Made by a program: the position numbers and the translations under genes. A stretch of DNA of 64,000 bases, taken from assembly GCA_029261875.1 (NCBI GenBank), contig JAJDAL010000052.1:35015-99014 (forward strand), given 5' to 3'. This document shows, in pieces, positions 43,205-52,346 of this stretch (the first letter of the stretch is position 1; each line of letters starts with the position of its first letter). The stretch is from Deltaproteobacteria bacterium. Its GTDB lineage: Bacteria > Myxococcota_A > UBA9160 > JAJDAL01. Below the pieces are notes generated by a model. That model did no database searches. It worked only from the letters and a program-made list of their open reading frames with translations, and was not told the DNA's origin.

Positions 43205-44079
43205 GCCAAGCGCCATTGGGCGTCGATGGGTTTTTCACCGCCGGTTTGCGCTGCGCGCCCTTCGCGTTCGAGTTTCAGGAGATGCGACGTCACGGAAAAA
43301 CCGGCGGCTTTGTGCAGCGCCTCGGGAACGTCGGTGTACACGCGGCGCACGATCTCGGGCACCGGGGCGGGGCCGGCGCCCAGGGCCTCGACGATCTGTC
43401 GCTCGCGATCGTTGCGGTGATCGATGTATTCGCGAAGCTTGCCGCAGCCATCTTCGATGCAGGGCCCGTGGGCGGGATAGATGCGTGTGGGCTTCTCGGC
43501 CAGGAGTCGCTCGAGGGAGTTCATGTAGTCGAGCAGGTCGCCGCTGTCGGGGGGGATCACCGTGGTCCCCACTCCGAGCACGTTGTCGCCGGAGAAGAGC
43601 GAGCCTTCCTCTTCGAGAATGAAGCAAAGGTGATCCGGCGCGTGTCCCGGCGCGTGAACCGCGCGCAGGGTCGCCCCTTCGGTTTCGATCACGTCGCCGT
43701 GGTCGATGGCGCGGATTTCGACCGGGAACTGTTCGTCGGTTCCGGGCCAGGGGCGTTTGGATACCCGCAGCGGTCCCTCTTGTTCGATCACGCCGGCGGC
43801 GCCGCCGATGTGGTCGAAGTGGCCGTGGGTGAGCACGATCTCCTGCAGCCTGCAGCCCAACTCTTGGAGGGTCGCGCGCAGGATCGGCAGGTATTCCGCC
43901 TTGCCCTGACCCGTGTCCAGCAGGATTCGTTCGCGTCCCGTGCCGACGAGGTAGGTGTTGGTGCCCGGCCCCGTGAAGAGGCTCGGGTTCTTGCCCAACA
44001 TCGTCGTCACGCGATCGGACCACGCGGCGCGATCCGGAAGCGCGATCCCGATCATGGTGTTGGGCTGGGGGGCGGTCAT
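43201..44079 (-). CDS. Metallo-beta-lactamase-fold hydrolase (LACTB2-like), 292 aa
   Basis: The di-zinc motif is intact: LTHGHFDHIGGAAGV (HxHxDH, about 83-97), then AVHAPGHAPDHLCF (third His), SLFSGDNVLG (bridging Asp) and IYPAHGP (last His). The opening NPSLFTGPGTNTYLVG is typical of the LACTB2/'hydroxyacylglutathione hydrolase-like' subgroup. The C-terminal 70 residues form a winged-helix-like cap (REYIDHRNDRERQIVEALG, TSHLLKLEREGRA). Relatives hydrolyse thioesters or RNA; the true substrate is not predictable. A family III CoA-transferase in the same operon makes an acyl-CoA or other thioester substrate plausible. Confidence 0.85.
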   Translation of the reverse strand: MTAPQPNTMIGIALPDRAAWSDRVTTMLGKNPSLFTGPGTNTYLVGTGRERILLDTGQGKAEYLPILRATLQELGCRLQEIVLTHGHFDHIGGAAGVIEQEGPLRVSKRPWPGTDEQFPVEIRAIDHGDVIETEGATLRAVHAPGHAPDHLCFILEEEGSLFSGDNVLGVGTTVIPPDSGDLLDYMNSLERLLAEKPTRIYPAHGPCIEDGCGKLREYIDHRNDRERQIVEALGAGPAPVPEIVRRVYTDVPEALHKAAGFSVTSHLLKLEREGRAAQTGGEKPIDAQWRLA

Positions 44080-44085
44080 GCCTGG

Positions 44086-45444
44086 CTATTCTCCCGCGAT
44101 CGTCAATTGCTCCACGCGCAGGGTAGGGGCCGCGACGGATCCCACCCAGAGAAGATCATTCCCGACTGCGTCAATTCCCGCCAACAGGTCGCCGAGATTG
44201 CCCGCGACGGTGATTTCTTCCACGGGATAGCTGAGCTTTCCATTTTCGATCCACATTCCCGATGCGCCGCGGGAGAAATCGCCGGTTACCGCGTTGAAAC
44301 CGTGTCCGAACAAGCCCGTGACGTACAGTCCCCGTGGCGTGTCTTCGATGATGGATTGCGGTGTAGCGTTTCCGGGTTCCAACCACAGGTTCGTCGCGCC
44401 CACCGAGGGCGCGCTTCCGACGCCGCGCGATGCACTCCCCGTAGACGTCATTCCCAGCTTGCGCGCGGAATAGCTGTCGAGCAGGTAGCTGGCGAGCCGA
44501 CCGTCCTCGACCAGCACGTTGCGCCGGGTGGCTTGTCCCTCTCCGTCGAAGGGTTTACTGCCGAGTCCACCCATGCGGCGGCCGTCGTCGACCACAGTGA
44601 CGTGCGGGCTTGCGATCACCTCTCCGAGGCGTCCGGCCAGAAAGCTCGACTTGCGATAGACGCTGTAGCCCGAGACGCAACCGAGCAATTGACCCAGTAG
44701 ACTGCGCGCCGTCATGGGATCGAACAGGACCGGGGCCTCGCAGGTGGGAATCCGGCGCGCACCGAGTCGGGCGAGGGCGCGTTCCGCGGCGCGCCGCCCG
44801 ACCGCTTCGGGCGGTTCGAGCACATCCAGGCGCCGGCCGACGGTCATCCAGTGATCGGTCTGCATGCCGCTGTCGTCGCTCGCGAGGGGCATGGCGGCCA
44901 GGGCGTGGTAGGCGGATTCATACTCGCCGAGAAAGCCCGCGGAATTGCCGTAGGCCACGCGATTGAAGGACGAAGAAAATTCTGAACCTTCGGAATTGGT
45001 GATGCGCGGATCGGTCTCCCGCGCCGCGGCCTCGGCGCGCTTGGCGGTCTCGATGCGTTCGTCGAGGGAAAGCGCGCGGTCCGGATCGTGGATCAAGTGC
45101 AGGTCCGGACGGTCGCTCGCGAAATCGCCCTCGGGCAATCCCGCAGCGCCATCTTCCGCGGTGGCGCGCGCCAGGGTGACGGCGTCTTCGGCGGTGCAGG
45201 CGACGACGTCTTCCGCCAGGTCGCTCGTCGACGTGATGGCGGTGCGGAGTCCGTCCGCACCGCGCACCAACGCGCGAATGCCCAAGCTGCGTTCCCGGGC
45301 CTGGGTGACGAAATCGATCTCCTCACCGCGAACCCGCGCCTCGATGCTGTCGCTCTCCACCAACACCGCGTCGACGGACGCCGCGCCCGCGGACGTGGCG
45401 GCCGCAAGCGCGCGTTCGATGGCTTCGGTCGCCGTCAAGCTCAT
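44086..45444 (-). CDS. pmbA: PmbA/TldE metalloprotease-family subunit
   Basis: A 452-aa protein of normal length. The family's first domain includes ESDSIEARVRGEEIDFV and RSLGIRALVRGADGLRTA. The second has the PmbA-type sequence VLFDPMTARSLLGQLLGCVSGYSVYRK in place of the zinc-binding HExxxH of TldD, then GEVIASPHVTVVDDGRRMGGLG, FDGEGQATRRNVLVEDGRL and SRGASGMWIENGKLSYPVEEITV. In characterised systems TldD and TldE form a heterodimer that cleaves unfolded or modified peptides, such as microcin B17 and the CcdA antitoxin. The ATG overlaps the tldD stop by four bases, matching a 1:1 complex. It is cytoplasmic. Confidence 0.93.
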   Translation of the reverse strand: MSLTATEAIERALAAATSAGAASVDAVLVESDSIEARVRGEEIDFVTQARERSLGIRALVRGADGLRTAITSTSDLAEDVVACTAEDAVTLARATAEDGAAGLPEGDFASDRPDLHLIHDPDRALSLDERIETAKRAEAAARETDPRITNSEGSEFSSSFNRVAYGNSAGFLGEYESAYHALAAMPLASDDSGMQTDHWMTVGRRLDVLEPPEAVGRRAAERALARLGARRIPTCEAPVLFDPMTARSLLGQLLGCVSGYSVYRKSSFLAGRLGEVIASPHVTVVDDGRRMGGLGSKPFDGEGQATRRNVLVEDGRLASYLLDSYSARKLGMTSTGSASRGVGSAPSVGATNLWLEPGNATPQSIIEDTPRGLYVTGLFGHGFNAVTGDFSRGASGMWIENGKLSYPVEEITVAGNLGDLLAGIDAVGNDLLWVGSVAAPTLRVEQLTIAGE

Positions 45445-46889
45445 GTGTCCGTACCCCCAACCGTCAAGCCGTCGATGCGTAGCGTTGGCAATCCGACGCC
45501 GACGGGAACACCCTGGCCATCCTTTCCGCAGGTTCCGACGCCGCGGTCGAGGGCCAGGTCGTTTCCGATGCGCGACACGCGCAGCAACGCATCCGGGCCG
45601 TTGCCGATCAGGGTTGCGCCCTTCAGGGGCGCGCCGATCTGTCCATCTTCGATGCGATACGCCTCGCTGGCGGAGAACACGAATTTTCCGCTGGTGATGT
45701 CCACCTGGCCCCCGCCGAAGGACACCGCGTAGATGCCGCGTTGAACCGAGCGCAGGATGTCGCCGGGATCTTCCTGGCCCGCGAGCATGAAGGTGTTCGT
45801 CATGCGCGGCATCGGCAGGTGGGCGTAATCCTGGCGTCGGCCGTTGCCCGTGGCCTCCATTCCCATCAGGCGTGCGTTCATGCGGTCCTGCATGTAACCC
45901 ACGAGTCGGCCGTCTTCGATCAGCACCGTGCGCTGGGTCGGCGTGCCTTCGTCGTCGACGTTGAGCGACCCTCGGCGGGCTTCGAGGGTGCCGTCGTCCA
46001 CGACCGTGACGCCGGGCGCGGCCACCTGATCGCCCAGGCGATCCGCGAAGGCCGAGGTCTTCTTGCGATTGAAATCGCCTTCGAGCCCGTGACCGATGGC
46101 TTCGTGGAGCAGGATCCCGGGCCAGCCGGGACCGAGCACGATGTCCATGGTGCCGGCGGGGCAGGGCACGGCTTCGAGGTTCAACAGCGCGACGCGAACC
46201 GCTTCGTCGACCTGGGGCTTCCAGTGCGCGGGATCGGTCAAGCGGGCGAGTTCGAAACGGCCGCCGCTGCCCTCGTAACCGATTTCGCGGCGTTGCCCGC
46301 TGGCGTCGGCGGCGATGACCTGGACGTTGAGGCGGACCAGGGGTTGGGAGTCGGAAACGAAGGTTCCGTCGCTGCCCGCGATCATGATGTGTCGATGTTG
46401 GGTGACGACGCTGGCCATGACCTGCTGGACGCGGGGATCGATGGTGCGTGCATAGCGATCGATCTCGTTGAGTAGGTCGACTTTTTCGGGAATCGGGACG
46501 TCGGTCGGAGGCGTGGCGACGGGATAGAGATCGCGCACGCGGCCCGAAGCGCCGACGCTGACGCTCCCGGCGCCGCTGCCCTCGGAGATGGCGCGTGCGG
46601 CCGTGGCGGCGAGTTGCAGGCGTTCGATGGTGATCTCGTCCGCGTGGGCGTAGCCCTGCCGTTCGCCGGATTGGACCCGCACGCCGGCGCCCTGTTGGAC
46701 GTGGCGGCTGCCCTGTTTGACGAGGCTCTCCTCGAGGGAAACCGAATCCTCGGTCGAGTACTCGAAGAAGAGGTCCGCGTAGTCGACACGCCGCTCCAGC
46801 GCGGTTCCCAATACGGCTTCGAGCTGGGATTCCCCCATTCCGAAGCGTTCGCGAAAGAAGCGGACCGGGGTCCCCTCGGATTCCGTCAA
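45441..46889 (-). CDS. tldD: TldD zinc metalloprotease subunit
   Basis: A 482-aa protein. The catalytic helix HEAIGHGLEGD provides the HExxxH zinc site, just after GTMDIVLGPGWPGILL. Other family words are DYADLFFEYSTEDSV near the N-terminus, DQVAAPGVTVVDDGTL, DDEGTPTQRTVLIEDGRL, YMQDRMNARLMGMEATGNGRR and DITSGKFVFSASEAYRIEDG. The start is a TTG at 46887-46889 with AGGAGG seven bases upstream (46897-46902); no ATG or GTG fits near that site. The end overlaps pmbA. The gene lies 35 bases after the HAD gene in the metH operon. Its natural substrate here is unknown; I found no RiPP precursor in the window. Confidence 0.93.
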   Translation of the reverse strand: MTESEGTPVRFFRERFGMGESQLEAVLGTALERRVDYADLFFEYSTEDSVSLEESLVKQGSRHVQQGAGVRVQSGERQGYAHADEITIERLQLAATAARAISEGSGAGSVSVGASGRVRDLYPVATPPTDVPIPEKVDLLNEIDRYARTIDPRVQQVMASVVTQHRHIMIAGSDGTFVSDSQPLVRLNVQVIAADASGQRREIGYEGSGGRFELARLTDPAHWKPQVDEAVRVALLNLEAVPCPAGTMDIVLGPGWPGILLHEAIGHGLEGDFNRKKTSAFADRLGDQVAAPGVTVVDDGTLEARRGSLNVDDEGTPTQRTVLIEDGRLVGYMQDRMNARLMGMEATGNGRRQDYAHLPMPRMTNTFMLAGQEDPGDILRSVQRGIYAVSFGGGQVDITSGKFVFSASEAYRIEDGQIGAPLKGATLIGNGPDALLRVSRIGNDLALDRGVGTCGKDGQGVPVGVGLPTLRIDGLTVGGTDT

Positions 46890-46896
46890 AGCGTGC

Positions 46897-46902
46897 CCTC
46901 CT
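46897..46902 (-). promoter_or_regulatory. Perfect Shine-Dalgarno sequence that sets the TTG start of tldD
   Basis: AGGAGG on the minus strand, seven bases before the TTG at 46889. It decides the start of tldD, whose frame has no ATG or GTG in the right place. Confidence 0.75.
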
Positions 46903-46924
46903 GGGTCGGCGCAGTTTTTGGTCG

Positions 46925-47599
46925 TCAATCGTTCATTCGTTGGGGGAGATCGGCAAGCGTAGCCAATGTCGTGACATCGATCGCGCGAATTCCGGCGCGC
47001 GCGGCGGCCCCACCGTCTTCCCCGACGTCGTCGCCCACATAGACCGCGCTCCCGGGGGGGAGATCCAGATGGGAGAGCACGGATTCGAAGGCTTCGGGCG
47101 CGGGTTTGGCGAATCCCGAAACGCCGGGGCGAAAACAGAAGTCGAGAAACGGCGCGATCCCGTGAAAATCCAGCAGTTCCGGCAAACGGTGATCGAAGTT
47201 CGATAGGACGCCGACCCGCAGGCCCCGCGCACGCAATTGGGCCAGACAGTCGTGGGCGCCCTCGGCCAGGCGCCAGCTCGTGGGATCGGAGAACGCGTCG
47301 TAGAGAACCGCGAAGAATCGATCGAAATCCGCAAAGTGCGCCGTCGCATCCGTTGCGCGAAACGTCTCGCGCACGCGCGCGCGCCACCAGGCGCGTTCGA
47401 GGGCGGGCGTGCGCGAGGGCGGCTCGCCGGGGAACGCCATCGGGGGCGCCGCGCGAAAGATGCGCGCGAAAGCGTCCGCGATCCGCGGACCCGAGAGTGC
47501 GACGCCGTGATCGGCGGCGATGCGGGCGTAGGTCTCCCCCACCGGTTCGCGCAGGTGGAGGAGGGTGCCGGCGGCGTCGAAGATCACCGCTGCCGGCAT
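46925..47599 (-). CDS. HAD-superfamily protein, REG-2-like (HDHD3-type), 224 aa
   Basis: A HAD subfamily IA fold. Motif I is VIFDAAGTLLHL (residues about 5-16), where the second Asp of the DxDx(T/V) catalytic pair is Ala. Motif II is GVLSNFDHRL, motif III includes GFAKPAPEAFESVL (Lys), and motif IV is VYVGDDVGEDGGAA. The opening FDAAGTLLHLREPVGETYA is that of the REG-2-like group. Loss of the general acid/base Asp makes strong phosphatase activity doubtful. The ATG at 47597-47599 abuts the metH stop with no spacing. Whether it serves methionine metabolism or is a passenger is open. Confidence 0.83.
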   Translation of the reverse strand: MPAAVIFDAAGTLLHLREPVGETYARIAADHGVALSGPRIADAFARIFRAAPPMAFPGEPPSRTPALERAWWRARVRETFRATDATAHFADFDRFFAVLYDAFSDPTSWRLAEGAHDCLAQLRARGLRVGVLSNFDHRLPELLDFHGIAPFLDFCFRPGVSGFAKPAPEAFESVLSHLDLPPGSAVYVGDDVGEDGGAAARAGIRAIDVTTLATLADLPQRMND

Positions 47600-50500
47600 C
47601 TAGTTGGCGTCGGGGTCGTAGGCGAGGTTCGGGCTGAGCCAGCGCTCGATTTCGGCGATGTCGACGCCCTTGCGCGCCGCATAGTCGGCGATCTGGTCGC
47701 GCTGGAGCTTTCCCACGGTGAAGTAACGCGCCGCGGGATGTCCGAAGTAGAGGCCGCTCACGCTGGCCGCCGGTTGCATGGCGCAACTCTCGGTCAGGGA
47801 AATCCCGGCGGCGTTCGCGTCGAGTAACTCGAAGAGCTTGCGCTTCTCCGTGTGATCCGGACACGCGGGGTACCCGTAGGCCGGTCGAATCCCCCGAAAC
47901 TTTTCTTTGATGAGTTCTTCCTTCGACAACGGTTCGGTCTCGAAACCCCAATCCCGGCGCGCGCGTTCGTGCAGGTATTCCGCGAACGCTTCGGCGAGGC
48001 GGTCCGCCAGCGACTTCACCATGATGGAGTGGTAGTCGTCGTGGTCCGCTTCGAATGCCGCGGCGATCTGCTCGACGCCGATGCCCGCGGTGACCGCGAA
48101 GGCGCCGAGGTAGTCGGGAAGATTCGAATCGAGCGGCGCGACGAAGTCCGCCAGAGAACGGTTCGGCGTTGCGTCGGGTTGCTTGCGTTGTTGGCGCAGC
48201 ATGGGGAGGCGCAGGCGTTCCACGCTGCGGGTGTCGTCGGCAAACAGGACGACGTCGTCGCCCACGGAATTGGCGGGCCAAAACCCGTAGCGTCCCACCG
48301 CGCGAAGGCTGTCGTTCTCGGTGACCTGGGTCAGCAGGGCCCGCCCGTGGGCGTAGAGTTCACGCGCGGCTTCTCCGTATTTGGCGTTCTCGAGGATGGC
48401 GGGGAAACGCCCCTTGAGTTCCCAGGCGGTGAAGAAGAACGTCCAATCGATATAGGGTGCGAGGGTGTCGAGGCCGACGTCGACCTGCCGCACGCCGGTG
48501 AAGGCGGGCTTCGCGACGTCTTCCGCCCGCCATTCGATTGGCGACCGCTTGGCGACGGCGTCCGCGTAGGAGATCAGTTCGACCTTGCGGCCACCGGAAT
48601 ACACTTCCCGCAAGCGCTCTTGCTCGGTTCGGTTTTTTTCGTCGAAATTCGGGCGTTGCTTCGCATCGAGCAATTGCGAGACGACATCCACCGCCCGCGA
48701 CGCGTCGTGGACGTGGACGGTGCTTTGCCCGTAGCGGGGCGCGATCTTTACCGCCGTGTGCTGCTTGCTGGTGGTCGCGCCTCCGATCAAGAGGGGGAGG
48801 GTGATGCCCCGCCGCTCCATTTCTTTTGCGACGGTCACCATTTCATCGAGGGACGGAGTGATGAGCCCCGACAAACCGATCAGGTCACAACCCTGCTCGA
48901 GGGCGGTGTCGAGAATCTTGTCGCAGGGCACCATGACGCCGAGATCGATGATCTCGTAGTTGTTGCATCCCAACACGACGCCCACGATGTTTTTGCCGAT
49001 GTCGTGCACATCGCCCTTTACCGTGGCCATGACGATCTTGCCCTGGTTGGAGGTGTCGCCCTGCGCGGCTTTCTCCGCATCCATGAAGGGTTCGAGATAG
49101 GCGACGGCCTTCTTCATCGCGCGGGCGGACTTCACCACCTGGGGGAGGAACATCTTGCCCGCCCCAAACAGGTCGCCCACCACCTTCATGCCGTCCATCA
49201 GCGGCCCTTCGATGATCTCGAGGGGCTTGGCGTATTTCTGGCGCGCTTCCTCGGTGTCGTCTTCGATGAAATCCACGACGCCGCGGACGAGGGCATGGGA
49301 GAGGCGCGCTTCCACGGGGGCCTCGCGCCAGGAAAGGTCCACGACCCGCTTCTTGCCTTCTCCGGTCACCGTCTCGGCGAACTCGAGCATGCGTTCGGTG
49401 GCGTCGGGCCGGCGATTCAGGATCAGATCTTCGACGCGATCTTTCAGCTCCGGAGGAAGGTCTTCGTAGACCTCCAATTGGCCCGCATTGACGATCCCCA
49501 TGTCCATGCCGGCGCGGATGGCGTGGTAGAGGAACGCCGAATGGATGGCTTCGCGCACGACGTTGTTGCCGCGGAACGAAAACGACAGGTTGCTCACACC
49601 GCCGCTGATGTTGGCCCCGGGACAGCGTTGCTTGATGACGCGGGTGGCTTCGATGAAGTTCACCCCGAAGGCATTGTGTTCCTCGATCCCGGTCCCGATC
49701 GCCAGGATGTTGGGATCGAAGATGATGTCCTCGGGCGGGAAGCCGACCTGCTCGGTCAATAGCGCGTAGGCGCGACTGCAGATGTCGACCTTGCGCTCCA
49801 CGGTCTCCGCCTGGCCGGTTTCGTCGAAGGCCATCACCACTACGCCGGCGCCGAAGCGCCGGACGATGCGCGCCTTCTCGAGGAAATCCGCCTCGCCTTC
49901 CTTCAAACTGATGGAATTGACCACGCCCTTGCCCTGGATGCAGCGCAGCCCGGCTTCGAGTACCGACCATTTGGAGCTGTCCACCATGATGGGTACCCGC
50001 GCGACTTCCGGCTCCGTGGCAATCAGATTCAAGAAGGTCGTCATGGCCTGCTCGGAATCGAGCATGCCTTCGTCCATGTTGATGTCGATCAGGTTGGCGC
50101 CGCCGCGCACCTGGTCGAGGGCGACTTCGAGGGCCGTCGCGTAATCCTCGGATTTGATCAACCGCGCGAAGCGCGCCGAACCCCTCACGTTGGTGCGCTC
50201 GCCGATCATCTGGAAATTGCTGTCCGGACGAATGGTGAGGGTCTCGAGTCCGCTGAAGCGGGTGAAGCGCTTCTCCGGGACCGGAATCGTTCGCGGCGGA
50301 AGGTCTGCCACCGCGGCGCCGATGGCGGCGATGTGCTCGGGCGTCGTGCCGCAACAGCCGCCCAGCAGGTTGACGAGACCCTCTTCCGCGTACTCGCGCA
50401 GCAAACCACCGGTGATTTCCGGGGTTTCATCGTATTCCCCGAACGCATTGGGGAGGCCGGCGTTGGGGTAACAGAGCACGTGGGTGGTCGCGATTGCAGA

Positions 50501-51289
50501 AAGCTCCGCCACGTAGGAGCGCATGTCCTGGGCCCCCAGACCGCAATTCAATCCGACCGCCAGCGGCTGGATGTGTTCGATGCTGGTCCAGAACGCGTCG
50601 ACGGTTTGACCCGCGAGGGTGCGGCCGCTCTTGTCGCTGAAGGTCACCGAAACCAGGACGGGCCAGCGGCGGCCGCGCGCGGCGAATTCCTCTTCGATCG
50701 CGACGAAGGCCGCCTTCGCGTTGAGGGTGTCGAAGATGGTTTCCACCAGCAGCAAATGGGAGCCCCCGTCGAGGAGCCCCCGGATCTGCTCCGCATAGGC
50801 GAGACGCAATTCGTCGAAGGTGATGTTGCGAAACGACGGGTCGTTGACGTCCGGCGAAATCGACAGCGTGCGGTTGGTGGGCCCGATGGAGCCCGCCGCG
50901 AAGCGCGGTTTGTCCGGCGTCTTTTGCGTCCATTGCGCACAAGCGGTGACCGCAAGTTCCGCCGAAGTCCGATTGAGCTCGTAGATCAGGTCTTCCGCGG
51001 CGTAATCCGCCTGGGCGATTCGCGTGCCACTGAAGGTGTTGGTCTCGAGGATGTCCGAGCCCACCTCGAGGTAGGCATGGTGGATTCCGGAAATCACGTC
51101 CGGTCGGGTCAGGCTGAGGATGTCGCCATTGCCCTTCAGGTCGACCGGGTGGTCGGCAAAGCGCTCGCCCCGGAAGTCCGCCTCTTCGAGTTTGTGGCGC
51201 TGGATCATGGTTCCGGTGCCGCCGTCGAGCAGCAAAATGCGCTCGGCGAACAGGGCTTCCAGTTGGGATTTGACGTCTTGCTCACTCAC
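47600..51289 (-). CDS. metH: Cobalamin-dependent methionine synthase
   Basis: A 1229-aa protein, almost the length of E. coli MetH (1227), with all four modules in order. The homocysteine domain has LLLDGGTGTMIQ and the zinc site LLGGCCGTTPEHI. The methyltetrahydrofolate domain has QMIGERTNVRGSARF and DINMDEGMLDSE. The cobalamin domain has TVKGDVHDIGKNIVGVVLGCN, where the DxHxxG His is the cobalt ligand. The reactivation domain has RGIRPAYGYPACPDHTEK and SGLYFGHPAARYF. The start is the GTG at 51287-51289, which overlaps the regulator's stop by eight bases; longer forms extend into that gene. It transfers the methyl group from 5-methyl-THF to homocysteine in the cytoplasm. Confidence 0.98.
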   Translation of the reverse strand: MSEQDVKSQLEALFAERILLLDGGTGTMIQRHKLEEADFRGERFADHPVDLKGNGDILSLTRPDVISGIHHAYLEVGSDILETNTFSGTRIAQADYAAEDLIYELNRTSAELAVTACAQWTQKTPDKPRFAAGSIGPTNRTLSISPDVNDPSFRNITFDELRLAYAEQIRGLLDGGSHLLLVETIFDTLNAKAAFVAIEEEFAARGRRWPVLVSVTFSDKSGRTLAGQTVDAFWTSIEHIQPLAVGLNCGLGAQDMRSYVAELSAIATTHVLCYPNAGLPNAFGEYDETPEITGGLLREYAEEGLVNLLGGCCGTTPEHIAAIGAAVADLPPRTIPVPEKRFTRFSGLETLTIRPDSNFQMIGERTNVRGSARFARLIKSEDYATALEVALDQVRGGANLIDINMDEGMLDSEQAMTTFLNLIATEPEVARVPIMVDSSKWSVLEAGLRCIQGKGVVNSISLKEGEADFLEKARIVRRFGAGVVVMAFDETGQAETVERKVDICSRAYALLTEQVGFPPEDIIFDPNILAIGTGIEEHNAFGVNFIEATRVIKQRCPGANISGGVSNLSFSFRGNNVVREAIHSAFLYHAIRAGMDMGIVNAGQLEVYEDLPPELKDRVEDLILNRRPDATERMLEFAETVTGEGKKRVVDLSWREAPVEARLSHALVRGVVDFIEDDTEEARQKYAKPLEIIEGPLMDGMKVVGDLFGAGKMFLPQVVKSARAMKKAVAYLEPFMDAEKAAQGDTSNQGKIVMATVKGDVHDIGKNIVGVVLGCNNYEIIDLGVMVPCDKILDTALEQGCDLIGLSGLITPSLDEMVTVAKEMERRGITLPLLIGGATTSKQHTAVKIAPRYGQSTVHVHDASRAVDVVSQLLDAKQRPNFDEKNRTEQERLREVYSGGRKVELISYADAVAKRSPIEWRAEDVAKPAFTGVRQVDVGLDTLAPYIDWTFFFTAWELKGRFPAILENAKYGEAARELYAHGRALLTQVTENDSLRAVGRYGFWPANSVGDDVVLFADDTRSVERLRLPMLRQQRKQPDATPNRSLADFVAPLDSNLPDYLGAFAVTAGIGVEQIAAAFEADHDDYHSIMVKSLADRLAEAFAEYLHERARRDWGFETEPLSKEELIKEKFRGIRPAYGYPACPDHTEKRKLFELLDANAAGISLTESCAMQPAASVSGLYFGHPAARYFTVGKLQRDQIADYAARKGVDIAEIERWLSPNLAYDPDAN

Positions 51290-52283
51290 TCGATATTGCT
51301 CCGCTGGGTTTGTGGGCTGCTGCAATGAAGGTTGCGGGGAGGTCGCCTCCGCGCGCCAAGGGTTCGAACGACTCGATGCGCACATCCGTCAGGCCGGCCG
51401 CGCTGCACCATTGGGTGACTTCGTCGATCTCGAAGCCAAGCCATTGCACGCCGAGTTCCTCGCGCATCCACTCGCGATCGTGGGTCACGAAGTCCACCAC
51501 GATCACGCGTCCTCCGGGCGCGACCACGCGCGCCATTTCGGCCACGGCCTCGGCCGGGGTCGGAAGATAGTGGAGCACCATGTGGGCGAACGCGGCGTGG
51601 ACTTCGCCGTCCGACAAGGGCAGGGCGGCGGCGTCGCCCTGGCGAAACTCCACGCCCGACAGGCCCCCGGCGTCGAGCTTCTCCTGGGCGGCGGCCAGCA
51701 TGCGGGGTGAATGATCGATGGCGATGACCGACAGTCCCAGCCCGGCGAGTTCCTGGGCGAGAATTCCGGTACCGGTTCCGATATCGGCGACCGGCAGGCC
51801 CGGTTCGACGAGTCGCGTAATGGCGCGCGCCCGCAGGGTGTCGTCCTGAAATACTTTCCGCACCGCGTCCCATTCCGGTCCTACGGCGTCGAAGAAAGCG
51901 CGGGTCTTGGACCGGCGGGCTTCGAGGACGTCGGCGAGTCGCGCCGCGTCGCGGCTCCGTGTCGGGTCCGTGGCGAGTTCGCGCCGGGCCAGACTCCAGG
52001 CCTCGGACCAGCCCCCGTCTTCCGGAAGATCGAAGCGGTAATAGACGTAGGTGCCGTCGCGCCGGTCCCGCAGCAACTCGGCTTCGCGCAGAATGGCGAG
52101 ATGCCGGGACACACGGGATTGGGCCATTTGAAGGATGGCCATCAGGTCTTGAACCGCGAGTTCTTCGCCTTCGAGCAGGGCGAGAATCCGCAGGCGGGTG
52201 GGGTCGGCCAGCGTCTTGAAGATCTTCTGGACCGCATCCGCGGGGTTACCCTTGCGAGCTGCCGGTGATTTGCCTGCGACCAT
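51282..52283 (-). CDS. ArsR-type regulator fused to SAM methyltransferase domain (SahR-like)
   Basis: A 333-aa protein. Residues about 15-95 are an ArsR winged helix: IFKTLADPTRLRILALLEGE, then the recognition helix region QMAQSRVSRHLAILREAELL and the wing RRDGTYVYYRF. No metal-binding Cys pair is present. Residues about 130-333 are a class I SAM-binding domain with PVADIGTGTGILAQELAGLG, IAIDHSPRML and AHMVLHYLPTPAEAVAEM. This two-domain build, directly upstream of and overlapping metH, matches the S-adenosylhomocysteine-sensing repressor SahR of deltaproteobacteria, which controls methionine-cycle genes. The ATG at 52281-52283 is preceded by a promoter and an 18-base palindrome, so autoregulation together with metH is likely. 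Confidence 0.88.
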   Translation of the reverse strand: MVAGKSPAARKGNPADAVQKIFKTLADPTRLRILALLEGEELAVQDLMAILQMAQSRVSRHLAILREAELLRDRRDGTYVYYRFDLPEDGGWSEAWSLARRELATDPTRSRDAARLADVLEARRSKTRAFFDAVGPEWDAVRKVFQDDTLRARAITRLVEPGLPVADIGTGTGILAQELAGLGLSVIAIDHSPRMLAAAQEKLDAGGLSGVEFRQGDAAALPLSDGEVHAAFAHMVLHYLPTPAEAVAEMARVVAPGGRVIVVDFVTHDREWMREELGVQWLGFEIDEVTQWCSAAGLTDVRIESFEPLARGGDLPATFIAAAHKPSGAISSE

Positions 52284-52301
52284 GTGGATTCCGGGGCCCC
52301 T

Positions 52302-52319
52302 TCTCGCTCGCGAGCGAGA
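52302..52319. promoter_or_regulatory. 18-bp perfect palindrome, probable operator for the ArsR-type regulator
   Basis: TCTCGCTCG followed at once by its reverse complement, 19 bases before the regulator's ATG and about 20 bases downstream of the predicted transcript start. Size and place suit a dimeric winged-helix repressor that blocks its own operon. In RNA the same sequence could form only a loop-less stem, so a DNA site is more likely than a terminator. Confidence 0.55.
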
Positions 52320-52346
52320 TATTCATCAGTTAATCCGGATGCACTG

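Noticed and set aside
44086..46889. RiPP biosynthesis cluster around tldD/pmbA
   Set aside because: I found no precursor peptide, YcaO, radical SAM or lanthipeptide enzyme nearby; TldD and PmbA are widespread housekeeping genes.
52284..52346. SAM or SAH riboswitch in the metH leader
   Set aside because: The predicted leader is only about 57 bases and contains just a simple palindrome, too short for known SAM or SAH aptamers.
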